Shown here: positions 1 to 8,152 of the stretch, one piece after another | How the letters are laid out: the number at the start of each line of letters is the position of its first letter | How positions within the stretch are numbered: the stretch's first letter is position 1 | From: JBBSEX01 sp038239345 | GTDB lineage: Bacteria > Acidobacteriota > Terriglobia > Bryobacterales > Bryobacteraceae | Assembly (NCBI GenBank): GCA_038239345.1 | Contig: JBBSEX010000030.1 | Location: forward strand, 1-36,903 | Length of the DNA: 36,903 nucleotides | Reading direction: 5' to 3' | Notes under the pieces: generated by a model | What the model saw: the letters and a program-made list of their open reading frames with translations, nothing else | Databases searched by the model: none | What the model was told of the DNA's origin: nothing | Program-made: the position numbers and the translations under genes

Positions 1-99
1 CATCGCCGCCCGGCGCTGATTCGCTGGTCCGCGCTCGGATTAGTGGCCGGCGTCTTGCTATTCGGCGGCGGCTTTTGGCTGGGGACGTTGGCGCATTAG
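1..99 (+). CDS. C-terminal end of a membrane protein (partial at window edge)
   Basis: An open frame enters from the left edge and stops with TAG at 97-99, giving 32 visible residues. After a short basic stretch (HRRP at the edge) there is one hydrophobic segment of about 20 residues rich in Gly, Leu and Val, ending GTLAH. This looks like a C-terminal membrane anchor. The next small membrane gene follows after 9 bases on the same strand, so the two probably share an operon. The family cannot be recognised from this tail. Confidence 0.5.
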   Translation, partial: HRRPALIRWSALGLVAGVLLFGGGFWLGTLAH

Positions 100-108
100 A
101 GGTGGGGT

Positions 109-300
109 ATGTGGATTCTGGTTTTCCTGTTGGACTTTCTCGGACGGAAGAACTTCCTGCGTTTCCTCGCGGGATGGGTTCTGATAATGCTCTTCTTCCT
201 GTACTGCTTCGTGCATGAGGCGTTCGACCAGCCACGACCCACACAAGGCGCGATGATTCCGCACATTCAAAGTCAGCCTGTAGGGGCCCCCAAGCGCTAA
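109..300 (+). CDS. small hydrophobic membrane protein, unknown function
   Basis: This 63-residue protein has an apparent ribosome binding site (GAGGTGGGG) just upstream of the ATG. It is mostly hydrophobic: residues 2-11 and about 18-36 could form one or two membrane segments (start MWILVFLLDFLG), followed by a polar Pro/Gln-rich tail. It lies 9 bases after the preceding membrane-protein tail, so it is probably in the same operon. Its TAA overlaps the stop of the convergent primase half by a few bases. Small membrane proteins of this sort are common in conjugative or mobilisable elements, which fits the neighbouring RepB-type primase, but I do not recognise the family. Confidence 0.5.
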   Translation: MWILVFLLDFLGRKNFLRFLAGWVLIMLFFLYCFVHEAFDQPRPTQGAMIPHIQSQPVGAPKR

Positions 301-735
301 CGTCCGCGCTCGATTATTGTCAACGGCTTCTTGATTGTCCGGGCTACGTAGTCATCCTGCCGTCGTTCGTTGCCTTTGTGCGACAGATCGCGTGAACGGA
401 TCGCGCTATCAACCTCTTCTGTGTTGATGCCATGCGATAAGGCGTAGACGGCGTAAGCAAGATCGACTCGCGTTCCATCTCCGCCGTAGCGACCGTCACC
501 GCGGAACGCATCGATACTCTTCAGATCCTGCGGGCTGATCGCGCCCGCAGGGGCGAGTCGCCTGCACCTCATGTGTTCCCGCTCGGAATTCCGTCGTTCA
601 AGCTCGCATTTCACGCCAGCCAGGAACCGCCCCGCCTCGGGATAAACTCTCCCCCCAGCCTCGATCAAACGAACGAACGGATACAGCCCTGTGTTCGCGT
701 CCAGATATTTGGTTTTTCGATTATTTCTACCAAAG
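297..735 (-). pseudogene. RepB-type DNA primase, C-terminal half (split gene)
   Basis: Read on the minus strand, the sequence from about 731 down to the stop at 297-299 encodes the downstream half of a RepB/MobA-type plasmid primase. It starts NRKTKYLDANTGLYPFV and includes GGRVYPEAGRF and a C-terminal helical region ending in DDYVARTIKKPL, which resembles a primase C-terminal (PriCT-like) end. The N-terminal half is at 6698-6198 and ends exactly where this part should begin (the family reads LAGF-T-NRK). The two halves are separated by a Tn554-like transposon. The frame is open upstream to an ATG at 842, but residues before about position 731 belong to the transposon end, so that start is probably accidental. 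The protein is presumably inactive. Confidence 0.8.
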
Positions 736-750
736 TCACACTTTCGAGTA

Positions 751-888
751 CAACTGGCTTCAAAAGAAAAGGATAGATATGCGGCGTTATCGTATATTTG
801 AACATCGGTCGCTCGTCTACCTTCCGAGTGCGTGCTTTTCATGGCAGTAGCCTCCGAGAAGTTGAGTGATTTCTTTTGAAGCCAGTTG
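751..888. repeat. 19-bp perfect inverted repeat near the transposon's downstream end
   Basis: CAACTGGCTTCAAAAGAAA at 751-769 is repeated in exact inverted form at 870-888. The arms are separated by 100 bases that include the last codons of the element's primase gene. The right arm lies inside the primase coding sequence and the left arm lies about 20 bases inside the element end. It may be a recombinase or accessory-protein binding pair at the element end, or a long-range transcript hairpin. Confidence 0.75.
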
Positions 889-1806
889 ATCCGGCTGCGT
901 GCCGTCTGGGAGATTGACGACTGCGACTTGCATTTGTGTGGACAGGCGGCGGCCGATTGCAGCGGAGCCGTGACGGCCCGCTTCGTCACCGTCCAGCATC
1001 AGGACGGCTTGCGAAAAGCGTTGGGCCAGAAGCTCGGCCTGGTGGTCGGACATGGTGCAACCCATCAGACCGACGACATTGCGGTACCCCGCCTGGTGGA
1101 TCTTCATCGCATCGAAGAAGCCCTCCACGACGACAACACTCTCACGCCCGGTCTGGCGCGCCCGATGCAGGTTGAAGAGAACCTGGGATTTGCGGAATCC
1201 GGCGGGGAAGCGATACTTGGGCTCCGACGCGTCGGTCGCCCGTCCAGCATATGCAACGAGTTCACCCTTCTCATTGCGAATCGGTATCACTACCCGACCC
1301 TGGAGGAGTCCCGTGCCGCTATAGAAGCCGACGCCGAAGGTCCGGGCTGTGTACGGTGTGATCGAACGAGAGCTGAGATAGGGATGGTCACAGTCAACGC
1401 CGCGGAGCACGAAGCCGAGCGACGGATTCGGCTCTACCGGTTCGGCCGGAGCGGGGGCGACCGGCCTTGGGTGACTTCCAACAGGTAGGCCGAACCTGTC
1501 CCTGAGGCGCAGCGCTGCTTCACGCAGGGAGCACCGCTCCATGAGCGCCACGAGGTCGAGCACGTTGCCGCCAGCGCGTCCCTCGCGGGCACTCACGCAG
1601 GAGGCTGACTGACAGGCCCACGCGTTCAGGTCCACGTTGACCGAGAAGCTGTCAATGCTGTTTTGCGAAGTGTGCGTGGGAAGTGGACAGCGCCCGCGGA
1701 GTTCATGTCGCCCGACATGACGGAGATGAACTCCATACCGATCCAGAACGTGCTGGATTGGGGTACTGCCTTTGACCTCCTTGAAGTCTATCCAGTCGCC
1801 GCTCAT
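817..1806 (-). CDS. CHC2 zinc finger/Toprim DnaG-like primase of the transposon
   Basis: This 329-residue protein resembles the N-terminal two thirds of DnaG. A zinc-ribbon-like site is formed by C40, H45, C65 and C70, followed by a helical region. A primase core strand pattern (RVVIPIRNEKGEL, about 171-183) leads into a Toprim domain with EGFFDAM (E228) and LDGDEAG (D272, D274), the metal-binding acidic residues of this fold. There is no DnaB-binding C-terminal domain, as in element-borne primases. The ATG directly follows the TGA of the TnpC-like gene, with AAGGAG upstream, so translation is probably coupled. It may prime replication of a transposition intermediate or act as a selfish helper; this is inference. 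The stop at 817 lies inside the inverted-repeat spacer near the element end. Confidence 0.85.
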   Translation of the reverse strand: MSGDWIDFKEVKGSTPIQHVLDRYGVHLRHVGRHELRGRCPLPTHTSQNSIDSFSVNVDLNAWACQSASCVSAREGRAGGNVLDLVALMERCSLREAALRLRDRFGLPVGSHPRPVAPAPAEPVEPNPSLGFVLRGVDCDHPYLSSRSITPYTARTFGVGFYSGTGLLQGRVVIPIRNEKGELVAYAGRATDASEPKYRFPAGFRKSQVLFNLHRARQTGRESVVVVEGFFDAMKIHQAGYRNVVGLMGCTMSDHQAELLAQRFSQAVLMLDGDEAGRHGSAAIGRRLSTQMQVAVVNLPDGTQPDQLASKEITQLLGGYCHEKHALGR

Positions 1807-2289
1807 TCATTTGCTCCTTCGGGTGCCGGCGTCCACGCTCAGCCGGAGGATTTCCTCTCGCAGATTGTTTTCGCGGGTGTCGTGTTCCTGCGCGGCACCT
1901 TCCAGACGAATGAGCTTCACGATCAGAGCGTCCTTCGATTGACGGCGGAGCCGGTTGATTTTGGCTCGCATGTTGGTCCGCTGAGTGGTTGGCGTGTCGC
2001 GCAGTAGCTGACATAAGGAGGCCTCCTTTGGCACCTTCCGCTGAGGTTCGGTACGGTGCTTCTGATACGCCTCGTAAGCAGCCTCATTTCGGTGGATCGT
2101 GTTGCCAGAGATAGACACGCCGGAGAGCGTTTTCACAGTGCTTCGAATCGTTTCGATAGTCACGGGCTCACCTTTTTTGACGAGATGGCGAACCGCGGCG
2201 GTAACTCGCTTTGCGGTTTCCCTTCGCTTTCGGTCCCATAGTGTGCGCAACCATTCCGGGTTTCGTCCGGCGCGCTTCTTTACTGGCAT
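1807..2289 (-). CDS. tnpC: TnpC-like accessory protein (DUF6262 type) of the transposon
   Basis: The ATG at 2289 is preferred over the upstream frame start at 2334 because AGGAG sits 7 bases before it. The product is about 160 residues. It has a basic N terminus (MPVKKRAGRNPEWLR), a helix-turn-helix-like middle (GVSISGNTIHRNEAAYE) and a C-terminal region rich in charged heptads that is likely coiled coil (MRAKINRLRRQ to LREEILRLS). This layout matches the TnpC/DUF6262 proteins encoded after TnpA and TnpB in Tn554-like elements, where TnpC influences the efficiency and orientation of transposition. The gene overlaps the end of tnpB by about 120 bases and abuts the primase gene. Confidence 0.75.
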   Translation of the reverse strand: MPVKKRAGRNPEWLRTLWDRKRRETAKRVTAAVRHLVKKGEPVTIETIRSTVKTLSGVSISGNTIHRNEAAYEAYQKHRTEPQRKVPKEASLCQLLRDTPTTQRTNMRAKINRLRRQSKDALIVKLIRLEGAAQEHDTRENNLREEILRLSVDAGTRRSK

Positions 2290-4648
2290 GTATCTTCTCC
2301 TGTTCAACGGCCACACTCTGGCTTGAATCAGCACGCGCGCGTTCGATGAGAGTCATCTCTTCGAGTACTTGATCGCAGTCAGCCGCAAGCCTTCTCATCT
2401 GACGCTGTTCCGCCGGGAGGCCCTCCTTTGCGGCCCATGTAATCTGGACCAATGCCCAATCTCGCTTGGCTTCGATCTGGCCGCGCCGGTCCGGATCAGG
2501 TGCGTTGCCCGAGCAACCGACGCATGCGAACTTTGCAGGACACATATTCCCAATCACGCAGGTCCCGCCGACCACCTCGGTAAGAGCGCCGATCTGACCC
2601 TCTGCTTCGCGCAACATCCTGCCAATCTCGGCGGGGTGGCGAAGCGATTCCGCCGCGATGTCGATGCGATCGACAAACAGCAACTCCGCGGCCTGCATTA
2701 CTTGCTGTTTTGTGGGCCTCGAATAATAGCGCGTCGTCTCCAGATTGCGGTGATGAAGGATTTGCGCGATCACCTCCACCGGTACATTGAGGCCCGCCAT
2801 CTCTGTCGCAAAACTATGGCGCAGGAGATGCGACGTGATGTCAACGCAGGCTCCGTTGGCGTCCAAAACGGCGTTGTAAAGCAGGAATCGAATCGCCGTG
2901 TTGAGGTGGGACTGGTCCAAAGCCCTGCCATCCCATTGCAGAATGTACCGATCGGCTGGATGCCTCGAAGACTGAGTGGGGATCACAGGCAACTGCCTGG
3001 CGTTCGAGACTTCCCGGTGTAACCGTAGCACCTCGATCAAGAGGTCCTTGGTGTCGTTGTCAATGAAAAAGTCGCCACGCTCTCGCCGGCCTTTGGGAAA
3101 CATTCTCAGCAGCCACCGTGTAGCCGCTTTCGGGCCGACGTTTACCAACTGCTTGATGCACTCGGGATTCTGGGAGATCTGTTGCACCTCGCCGATGCGT
3201 GCCCCGGTGGTGGTTTGCATCCTGACCACCAGGTGCCCGAAGAGACTCGTGGCGTAGATCCCTTCGTAATGAAGGAAGCGATAACCATGATCGTGTTCGA
3301 GGAACTGCGTCTCCGCGCTGGTGTGGCGGCGAATAGGCTTCAGGAGACCGGGAAGAAACTCCCACGGAAGCCGTGATGTGTAGCCGCGATCTTCGAGGAA
3401 GCCCGCCCGCTTCTCCTCTGTTTCGGAAGTGCGCTGGCAAGAGAACACCCGGTTCTCGAACAGATCAAGAAACCAAAACGGCTCTGTCCGGGAAGATTCG
3501 CCAAGAGATTCGACGCCCCGATACTGAAGGTGATATCGCGAATCAGGCCGAGCGAACCGACCCGTTCGCCGTTTGCGGTGCCTGCCGGCTTTTTCGAGAT
3601 TTCTTGTGAAGCCCAGGGAGCGGGCATGATCAAAGAGCGAGGCGTTGTCCCAGAGAGTAAGTAATACGCGCTGGTGGACAGGTCGGCCGGATTCAGTTGC
3701 GACCTTCTCTTCGTAGCTGAACTCGTAGGGAAACGGGCATTTCCCTTCGATGACGGAACGAATCGCAGTCTTCACCCCGGCGTGGAGTCTACTTGCCTGA
3801 TTGCACCGCACCTTCGCAAGGAAGCGCAGTTTATGGAACTGCGTGTGGATGATGTCGGTTTTAGCCTTTACCTTCTGATGGCGCTGATCTCGAATCAGAA
3901 TCGACGGACGCTTCTGATGCATCCGGTAACGATTCCGAAGAGGGCGCAAGAAGAAGGCGGACATGGCCTGCCGCTGCTTTTCATCGAGACGCTCGGAGTA
4001 TTCGAGGAACGTGTTCGTCAGCGTATTCCATCCCAGCAAAAGCGCCGATTGCTGTGTCGATGTCAGATCTTTGCCCGCCTTCCCTTCGCTGACTCGAAAC
4101 AGGAGATCGTCCGGGTTGATATCCTGGACCCGCTCGATCTGTTGCTCATCCATCAGCTTTCGGAGCGGCACTGCACACGTCGAAAGACGACAGTAAAGCG
4201 CCTGGTCGCCGAATGTCGCCTTGATCAAGGCATATAGAGCCATCACATCGCGCAGCGACTGATTCTCAATGCGCACCAGATACCCGACCAGCCGTGGATG
4301 AAGGCCAGGCCAACGCCCGTCGTTATTCGGATCGAACCAGGTGAAGGGGGCAGTTGCAATGTCTGGAGAGACTGACTTCGCGAGGGCCTCAGGCCCTGCA
4401 ATGTTGGGATTCGCCCACCGAGGATACTTCAGACGAAAGCCCCTGGAGGCGCGCCACGCATGAAAGCCCTGCTGAATCGCACGTTCGTGCAGGTGCGGCA
4501 AGCAACTTCGTATCGCTTTGATCCGAGGGTGGTGACCGGCGTCCCACATCGCGTTGCAGAGATCCGCGATCAGGTGATTCGCCACCGGTTCCGACTTGTT
4601 CGCGCCAGTAACGGATCGAATTTTCTGGACCGCCTGCTCAATCGTCAT
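2168..4648 (-). CDS. tnpB: TnpB-like large tyrosine recombinase
   Basis: The start at 4648 (MTIEQAVQKIRSVTG) gives 826 residues. Its ATG overlaps the end of tnpA by 11 bases, typical of translational coupling; the longer upstream frame is a shadow of tnpA. The C-terminal half is a phage-integrase-type catalytic domain with R484 (TTTGARIGEV), H607 and R610 (HLLRHSF), the LHHR box (about 632-634) and the YY pair at about 641-642 (TTRYYSRP). A Cys-rich patch follows (CVIGNMCPAKFACVGC), as in other TnpB-type recombinases, and a basic tail. The length is above the ~630 residues of Tn554 TnpB, mainly from a long N-terminal region. Together with TnpA it would catalyse excision and insertion. Confidence 0.88.
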   Translation of the reverse strand: MTIEQAVQKIRSVTGANKSEPVANHLIADLCNAMWDAGHHPRIKAIRSCLPHLHERAIQQGFHAWRASRGFRLKYPRWANPNIAGPEALAKSVSPDIATAPFTWFDPNNDGRWPGLHPRLVGYLVRIENQSLRDVMALYALIKATFGDQALYCRLSTCAVPLRKLMDEQQIERVQDINPDDLLFRVSEGKAGKDLTSTQQSALLLGWNTLTNTFLEYSERLDEKQRQAMSAFFLRPLRNRYRMHQKRPSILIRDQRHQKVKAKTDIIHTQFHKLRFLAKVRCNQASRLHAGVKTAIRSVIEGKCPFPYEFSYEEKVATESGRPVHQRVLLTLWDNASLFDHARSLGFTRNLEKAGRHRKRRTGRFARPDSRYHLQYRGVESLGESSRTEPFWFLDLFENRVFSCQRTSETEEKRAGFLEDRGYTSRLPWEFLPGLLKPIRRHTSAETQFLEHDHGYRFLHYEGIYATSLFGHLVVRMQTTTGARIGEVQQISQNPECIKQLVNVGPKAATRWLLRMFPKGRRERGDFFIDNDTKDLLIEVLRLHREVSNARQLPVIPTQSSRHPADRYILQWDGRALDQSHLNTAIRFLLYNAVLDANGACVDITSHLLRHSFATEMAGLNVPVEVIAQILHHRNLETTRYYSRPTKQQVMQAAELLFVDRIDIAAESLRHPAEIGRMLREAEGQIGALTEVVGGTCVIGNMCPAKFACVGCSGNAPDPDRRGQIEAKRDWALVQITWAAKEGLPAEQRQMRRLAADCDQVLEEMTLIERARADSSQSVAVEQEKIHASKEARRTKPGMVAHTMGPKAKGNRKASYRRGSPSRQKR

Positions 4649-6107
4649 CGTCTTCTCCGAGCAAGTAGGCAAGATCCTGATCCAGAACGTTGGATTCCAC
4701 CGGTTCCGGCGACTTGGACGCGACGACGTGCTGGAACGGCTGGCGCTCTCGCCTGTGCATCGTCTCGTGAATCTTACGAAGGCGGCGGGCGAAGCTGGCG
4801 CCGCGTTGTACGTGCTCATAGGCTTTCAGGGTTCGCTCGCCGCTTCGCCAGGCCATATATTGGATCAGTTCCTCTTTGTGCCGGCACAACTCCGCTTCGG
4901 TCTTGGCAATGGTTTCGATGTGTCGGAGTGCATTCGTCACAAACCAGTGGCGGCAAAGGTGCGGATCGGCATCGATCCCGGCTCTCTTCAGCGCCGGTTT
5001 CCAGTAGTGGTCTCGAAAGAGCTTGGCGCTCATCGGTGACCCGCGCGCAGTCAGGTAGATCCTGACCTCGTGCAGTTTGGCGGGGGCGGACCGAAGCATC
5101 GACGACAGCCCAGCGACAGTCAGCCGGCCTGCATCAAGTGCGCACCTGCCCTCTGTATCGTCATCAAAGTAGCGCCGGTATAACTTCGCGGTGGGATTGG
5201 AGACCACCAGCGTCTTCACCCGGCATCCGTGGCTGCCTTTGCTGCGGGCGAGAAACCGGTTCATAAAATGACTGGTGGACCAGTCCGCCGCCGTCAGGTC
5301 GAAAATCTCGGAGATGCGGGCGCCGGATTCGAAGAGCGTGCGTACCGCGCAAAGTTCGCGCAAGCTCCAGCCGACCTGCTGCCCAGCCGCATAGACCTCG
5401 TTCGGAAAGTTGGGATCATCAATGGACTTCGGCTGCCACTCGCGGTTCACCAGGCGGAAATAGTTTTGCGAGAGCCTCAAGTTTCCCGATGGTTCGTCAA
5501 TACCGCTCACGGCGGGCATCGGGTTTCGGCCAGTAGCGGCCCTGACCGCCTGGCGTTCGCCCCGGCGAAACTCCGCCAGAGCCTGCGCCGCATCCTCATG
5601 GACCAACGGATTGGCAAAGGCGTACAAACCCCGATCAATTAGGACCTCGTACAGTTTTTTCAGTGAAGCCAGTAAGAGCCGTACGTTGATCCTGGTTTGG
5701 TCGGTGACATTGACGTACGTCACACGGAGGCCAAGAGTATCGGGGCGCTGCGTAACCCTGCATTCACCGACAACAGTGAGATATTCCCGGAGCAAGTTGC
5801 GGACTTCCCGAGGCTCGCCATAAAGCTGCCATCGATTTACGGCAGCCACCGAATCTCCCAACGTCCAATTCGCGAAAACGAGTAGCTCCCGGACGTATCC
5901 ACGCACCGATCCATCCACCAGGGACCGGCGGAGGTCGTTGGCAAAGATAGTTAAGGCAACCTCCGGAAGCCCATCGGCTCGAACCACCTGGATTGGAAAA
6001 TCACCTTGAATGCCGAAGATGCAGCGGAGCGTTCGCCCGGTATCGAGCCGATGGACTGGCGCTCTACCGAGCGCGGTTTCCTGATCGTGATGGCTTGTGC
6101 ACGGCAT
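4638..6107 (-). CDS. tnpA: TnpA-like tyrosine recombinase
   Basis: A start at 6107 (MPCTSHHDQ) has GGAG about 13 bases upstream; the frame is open to an ATG at 6191 right at the element end, so 517 residues is the alternative. Numbered from 6191, the catalytic residues are R292 (ESGARISEIFDL), H411 and R414 (HLCRHWFVTN), the W448 position (MAWRSGERT) and nucleophile Y458 (LKAYEHV). A SAM-like core-binding domain precedes them (about 75-200). The acidic end GEDDDD overlaps the tnpB start. First gene of the element operon; transcription must start very close to the transposon edge or come from the interrupted primase gene's promoter. Confidence 0.88.
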   Translation of the reverse strand: MPCTSHHDQETALGRAPVHRLDTGRTLRCIFGIQGDFPIQVVRADGLPEVALTIFANDLRRSLVDGSVRGYVRELLVFANWTLGDSVAAVNRWQLYGEPREVRNLLREYLTVVGECRVTQRPDTLGLRVTYVNVTDQTRINVRLLLASLKKLYEVLIDRGLYAFANPLVHEDAAQALAEFRRGERQAVRAATGRNPMPAVSGIDEPSGNLRLSQNYFRLVNREWQPKSIDDPNFPNEVYAAGQQVGWSLRELCAVRTLFESGARISEIFDLTAADWSTSHFMNRFLARSKGSHGCRVKTLVVSNPTAKLYRRYFDDDTEGRCALDAGRLTVAGLSSMLRSAPAKLHEVRIYLTARGSPMSAKLFRDHYWKPALKRAGIDADPHLCRHWFVTNALRHIETIAKTEAELCRHKEELIQYMAWRSGERTLKAYEHVQRGASFARRLRKIHETMHRRERQPFQHVVASKSPEPVESNVLDQDLAYLLGEDDDD

Positions 6108-6197
6108 TGGTTGATTATCGCTCCAGAATATGCGATACTGCCACATATATTTTGTAAATTCTGCACGCATCGAAAGCCACTCCGCGATCATTGGTGT

Positions 6198-6698
6198 TTA
6201 CGTACTACAAAATCCTGCGAGGCGCCCGAAGTGCCGCCAGTCCGCCGCGCCTCGATCACCGCCAAATTTCGCGGCCAACGTTCGCGCGGCTGCGGTGCTT
6301 ACTTCCTTGCTGAGTCGTTCGGGGTGCTTCAGCCAAGCTTGATAATTCTCAGGGGACGTTTCCACGATGATTGCGGGATTGAAGCCGTCCTGCTTCATCG
6401 CCGCAACTGCGTCAGCCCTCAGATCGTCGACCATGCTCAGATCATGCTCACCCTTGGGTCGGATGTAGATATTCCGTCCTTGACGATTCTGGTGGCGCAA
6501 CCACGGCACGGATTTTACGATTGTCCCGGCATCCCAAACACGCGGGATCATGACCGATTCGGCTGGCCCGACATTTGGGTCGTAGAGCCCAACTTCAAAG
6601 AGTTCGGAACCCATCGCCGTGACTTGTTGTTGGACTGCGGCTGCGGTCTTACCGGCTGCCCCATTTGATTGACCCCAGCTCTCAGTAGAACCATTCAT
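6198..6698 (-). pseudogene. RepB-type DNA primase, N-terminal half (split gene)
   Basis: The 166-residue frame contains the start of a RepB/MobA-like plasmid primase: FEVGLYDP, VPWLRHQNRQGRNIYIRPKG, SMVDDLRADAV, AIIVETSPENYQAWLKHPE and FGGDRGAADWRHFGRLAGF. It then breaks into CST and a stop at the transposon junction, where the family continues with the Asn-Arg-Lys motif now found at about 720. These motifs are characteristic of the archaeo-eukaryotic-type primase domain of RepB proteins (acidic catalytic residues, conserved His). The gene starts one base after the stop of the upstream small ORF, suggesting they formed an operon. The truncated product might fold but lacks the rest of the domain. 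Confidence 0.85.
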
Positions 6699-6699
6699 C

Positions 6700-7104
6700 C
6701 TACGGTACAGTCCCTAATGAAAAGGAAACGGAGGTGAGTATCCGGGACAGACTCTTGGTTTTAATTTTTACTGCCGGGGCGGCCACCGGGGTCTTCGGCA
6801 GGCGCGCTAACTCTACGCTGGGCGACTTTCGGCGGTTTGACCCCAGGCTGAGGACACCGAAATACACCTTCTTTCCGGATCGCCGACGATAGATTCGCAA
6901 TCCGACATTGGTGTGCTGGTGAACTAGCCTCCACAGCTTCGAGGATTTGAGCAGATTCGCTCTCTGTTCAAAACGTGTCGATGCCTGCTGGTCGTTCGCT
7001 CTCGAGGTGAGTTCAAGAGTTTGATTGACGTTTGCTGCGACTTCCGCCTGGATTATTTCCACACCATAACGCGCTTGATAGCCAAGCCGAGTCAGGCGTG
7101 GCAC
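6700..7104 (-). CDS. hypothetical protein upstream of the split primase
   Basis: A 134-residue frame starts with GTG at 7104 and ends one base before the primase ATG (TAG-G-ATG), so coupling is likely and the frame is probably real. The middle contains a basic stretch (LRIYRRRSGKKVYFGVLSLG) and the rest is rich in Ser, Arg and Lys, with no membrane segment or signal peptide. It could be a small DNA-binding accessory of the primase. I do not recognise the family, and the composition also allows a chance open frame. Confidence 0.4.
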   Translation of the reverse strand: MPRLTRLGYQARYGVEIIQAEVAANVNQTLELTSRANDQQASTRFEQRANLLKSSKLWRLVHQHTNVGLRIYRRRSGKKVYFGVLSLGSNRRKSPSVELARLPKTPVAAPAVKIKTKSLSRILTSVSFSLGTVP

Positions 7105-7167
7105 GGACGACCATGGAAGGGAATTTTGCTCCGGCAGAAACGTTATGGTGATAGTAGAGAAAAATGT

Positions 7168-7710
7168 GTGCCCACTAATGAACGAGCCGAGGACCCGACA
7201 AAGCGTACCTTCGCGGGTTGGACGCTCTTAACATTCATGGCCATTAACATCGGTTTGGGAGGGCTTCGCTATGCGCTGCCCAAGGTGCCCTTCCCAGCTC
7301 CGATGCCAAACTTCTATGTTCGTCACCCATGGCTGATTGCCCATGCGGTTTTCTTTTCGGTGGCGCTGCTGGCCGGACCCTGGCAGTTCCTTCCCGCCTT
7401 CCGGCGTCGTTCGCTCAGGGCTCATCGCTGGCTGGGACGGGTCTATTGCGGAGCGGTCGCTGCCGGGTGGCTGACGTCGTTGCCCATTGCGGCGCATGCC
7501 CAGACCGGAGCCGTGGCTTCCGCTGGGTTTCTAGCACTCGGGGCGGAGTGGATGGGCACGACGGCTGCGGGCTACTTCACCATCCGCCGGGGGCAGGTGC
7601 AGGCCCATCGCGCGTGGATAATCCGCAGCTACGCTCTGACGGCAGCGGCCGTCACCCATCTGGTTCGAGGCCTGCATCACGCTTCCTGCGAGAACCAAGA
7701 CCGCAGATAG
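7168..7710 (+). pseudogene. DUF2306 family membrane protein, probably 3'-truncated
   Basis: The frame is open from 7021 but the family-like part begins at about residue 60 of that frame; a GTG at 7168 is the best start. Four hydrophobic segments are visible, with RHPWLIAHAVFFSVALLAGP, HRWLGRVYCGAVAAGW and HRAWIIRSYALTAAAVT. The HPW, HRWLGR and HRAWIIRS motifs are those of DUF2306, a multi-helix membrane family of unknown function. After AAAVT the sequence changes into the antisense of a transporter remnant (about 7655), so the last helix and tail are missing and the ORF ends in unrelated codons at 7710. Confidence 0.7.
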
Positions 7711-8091
7711 CGTCATCAATGTTTTTCGGCAGGTTACGGGAGGCCACCCGGCCCGAATCATCCTGCCCGATGCGATGCCGCCCAGGACCGCGCCCAGGTC
7801 TGAGAGCACGGCGGTATCCAGGCGACCATTCCCATCCGAGTGAAGCTGAAATGCTTGGCTGAGACTAAATATTCCGGCATCCAAAAATTGAAGAAGTAGC
7901 CGGAACTGTCGCCGAAGAAGCGCACCAGAATGTACGCGGCCACGCGAGGGACGCGCAGCCAGACCATCGAAAAGGCAACCCGGCTGCTCGCGGGGCTATC
8001 CGGCTTGGTTACGCTGTTGGCGTACCACCAAGCCGGCACCCATACCAGCCCCGCAACGAGCGGGATCAAGAACGAGACGCGCCAGCCAAAA
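7655..8091 (-). pseudogene. MFS transporter (hexuronate/galactonate type), C-terminal remnant
   Basis: Minus-strand frames carry the second half of an MFS transporter of the anion:cation symporter type: GWRVSFLIPLVAGLVWVPAW, VPRVAAYILVRFFGDSSGYF and FFNFWMPEYLVSAKHFSF. A change of frame then occurs at about 7820, and LGAVLGGIASGRMIRAGW and KTLMTLSAVLVLAGSV follow in the other frame. The end is lost at about 7655, where the DUF2306 gene begins on the opposite strand. The N-terminal half is at 11223-10709, separated by an IS66 element. Removing the IS and one copy of the duplicated octamer joins LHFG to WRVSF in frame. Confidence 0.85.
8084..8091. repeat. IS66 target-site duplication, left copy
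   Basis: AGCCAAAA here is repeated at 10709-10716 on the other side of the IS66 element. Eight bases is the target duplication length known for IS66, and deleting one copy plus the IS restores the transporter reading frame. Confidence 0.85.
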
Positions 8092-8152
8092 GTAAGCGTC
8101 CGGTAGACACCGTCTTCACAAGTTGAAAGAGAACCATCATCCTTGAGGAGCG

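Larger units (their letters stand above)
731..6204 (-). mobile_element. Tn554-like tyrosine-recombinase transposon carrying a primase gene, inserted in a repB-type primase gene
   Basis: The limits come from the two halves of the interrupted primase gene. Its N-terminal half stops matching the family at about 6205-6211 and its C-terminal half resumes at about 719-731. Both junctions contain CTAC (plus strand, 6205-6208 and 727-730), possibly the short core exchanged by the recombinase. All four genes are on the minus strand with overlapping or abutting ends: TnpA, TnpB, a TnpC-like protein and a Toprim primase. TnpA/TnpB/TnpC is the set known from Tn554-type elements, which insert by tyrosine recombinases without target duplications or long terminal inverted repeats. 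The exact ends are uncertain by some 10 bases. No resistance passenger gene is seen; the primase gene takes the cargo position. Confidence 0.8.

Noticed and set aside
735..842. ATG at 842 as the start of a 181-residue intact protein
   Set aside because: The first 35 residues come from the transposon end and overlap the Toprim gene's last codons; similarity to RepB primases begins only at about 731.
4649..4819. Longer start of tnpB at 4819
   Set aside because: These 57 codons are antisense-free but are the shifted reading of the conserved tnpA C terminus, with Ser/Arg-rich noise; the ATG overlapping the tnpA stop fits the family start.
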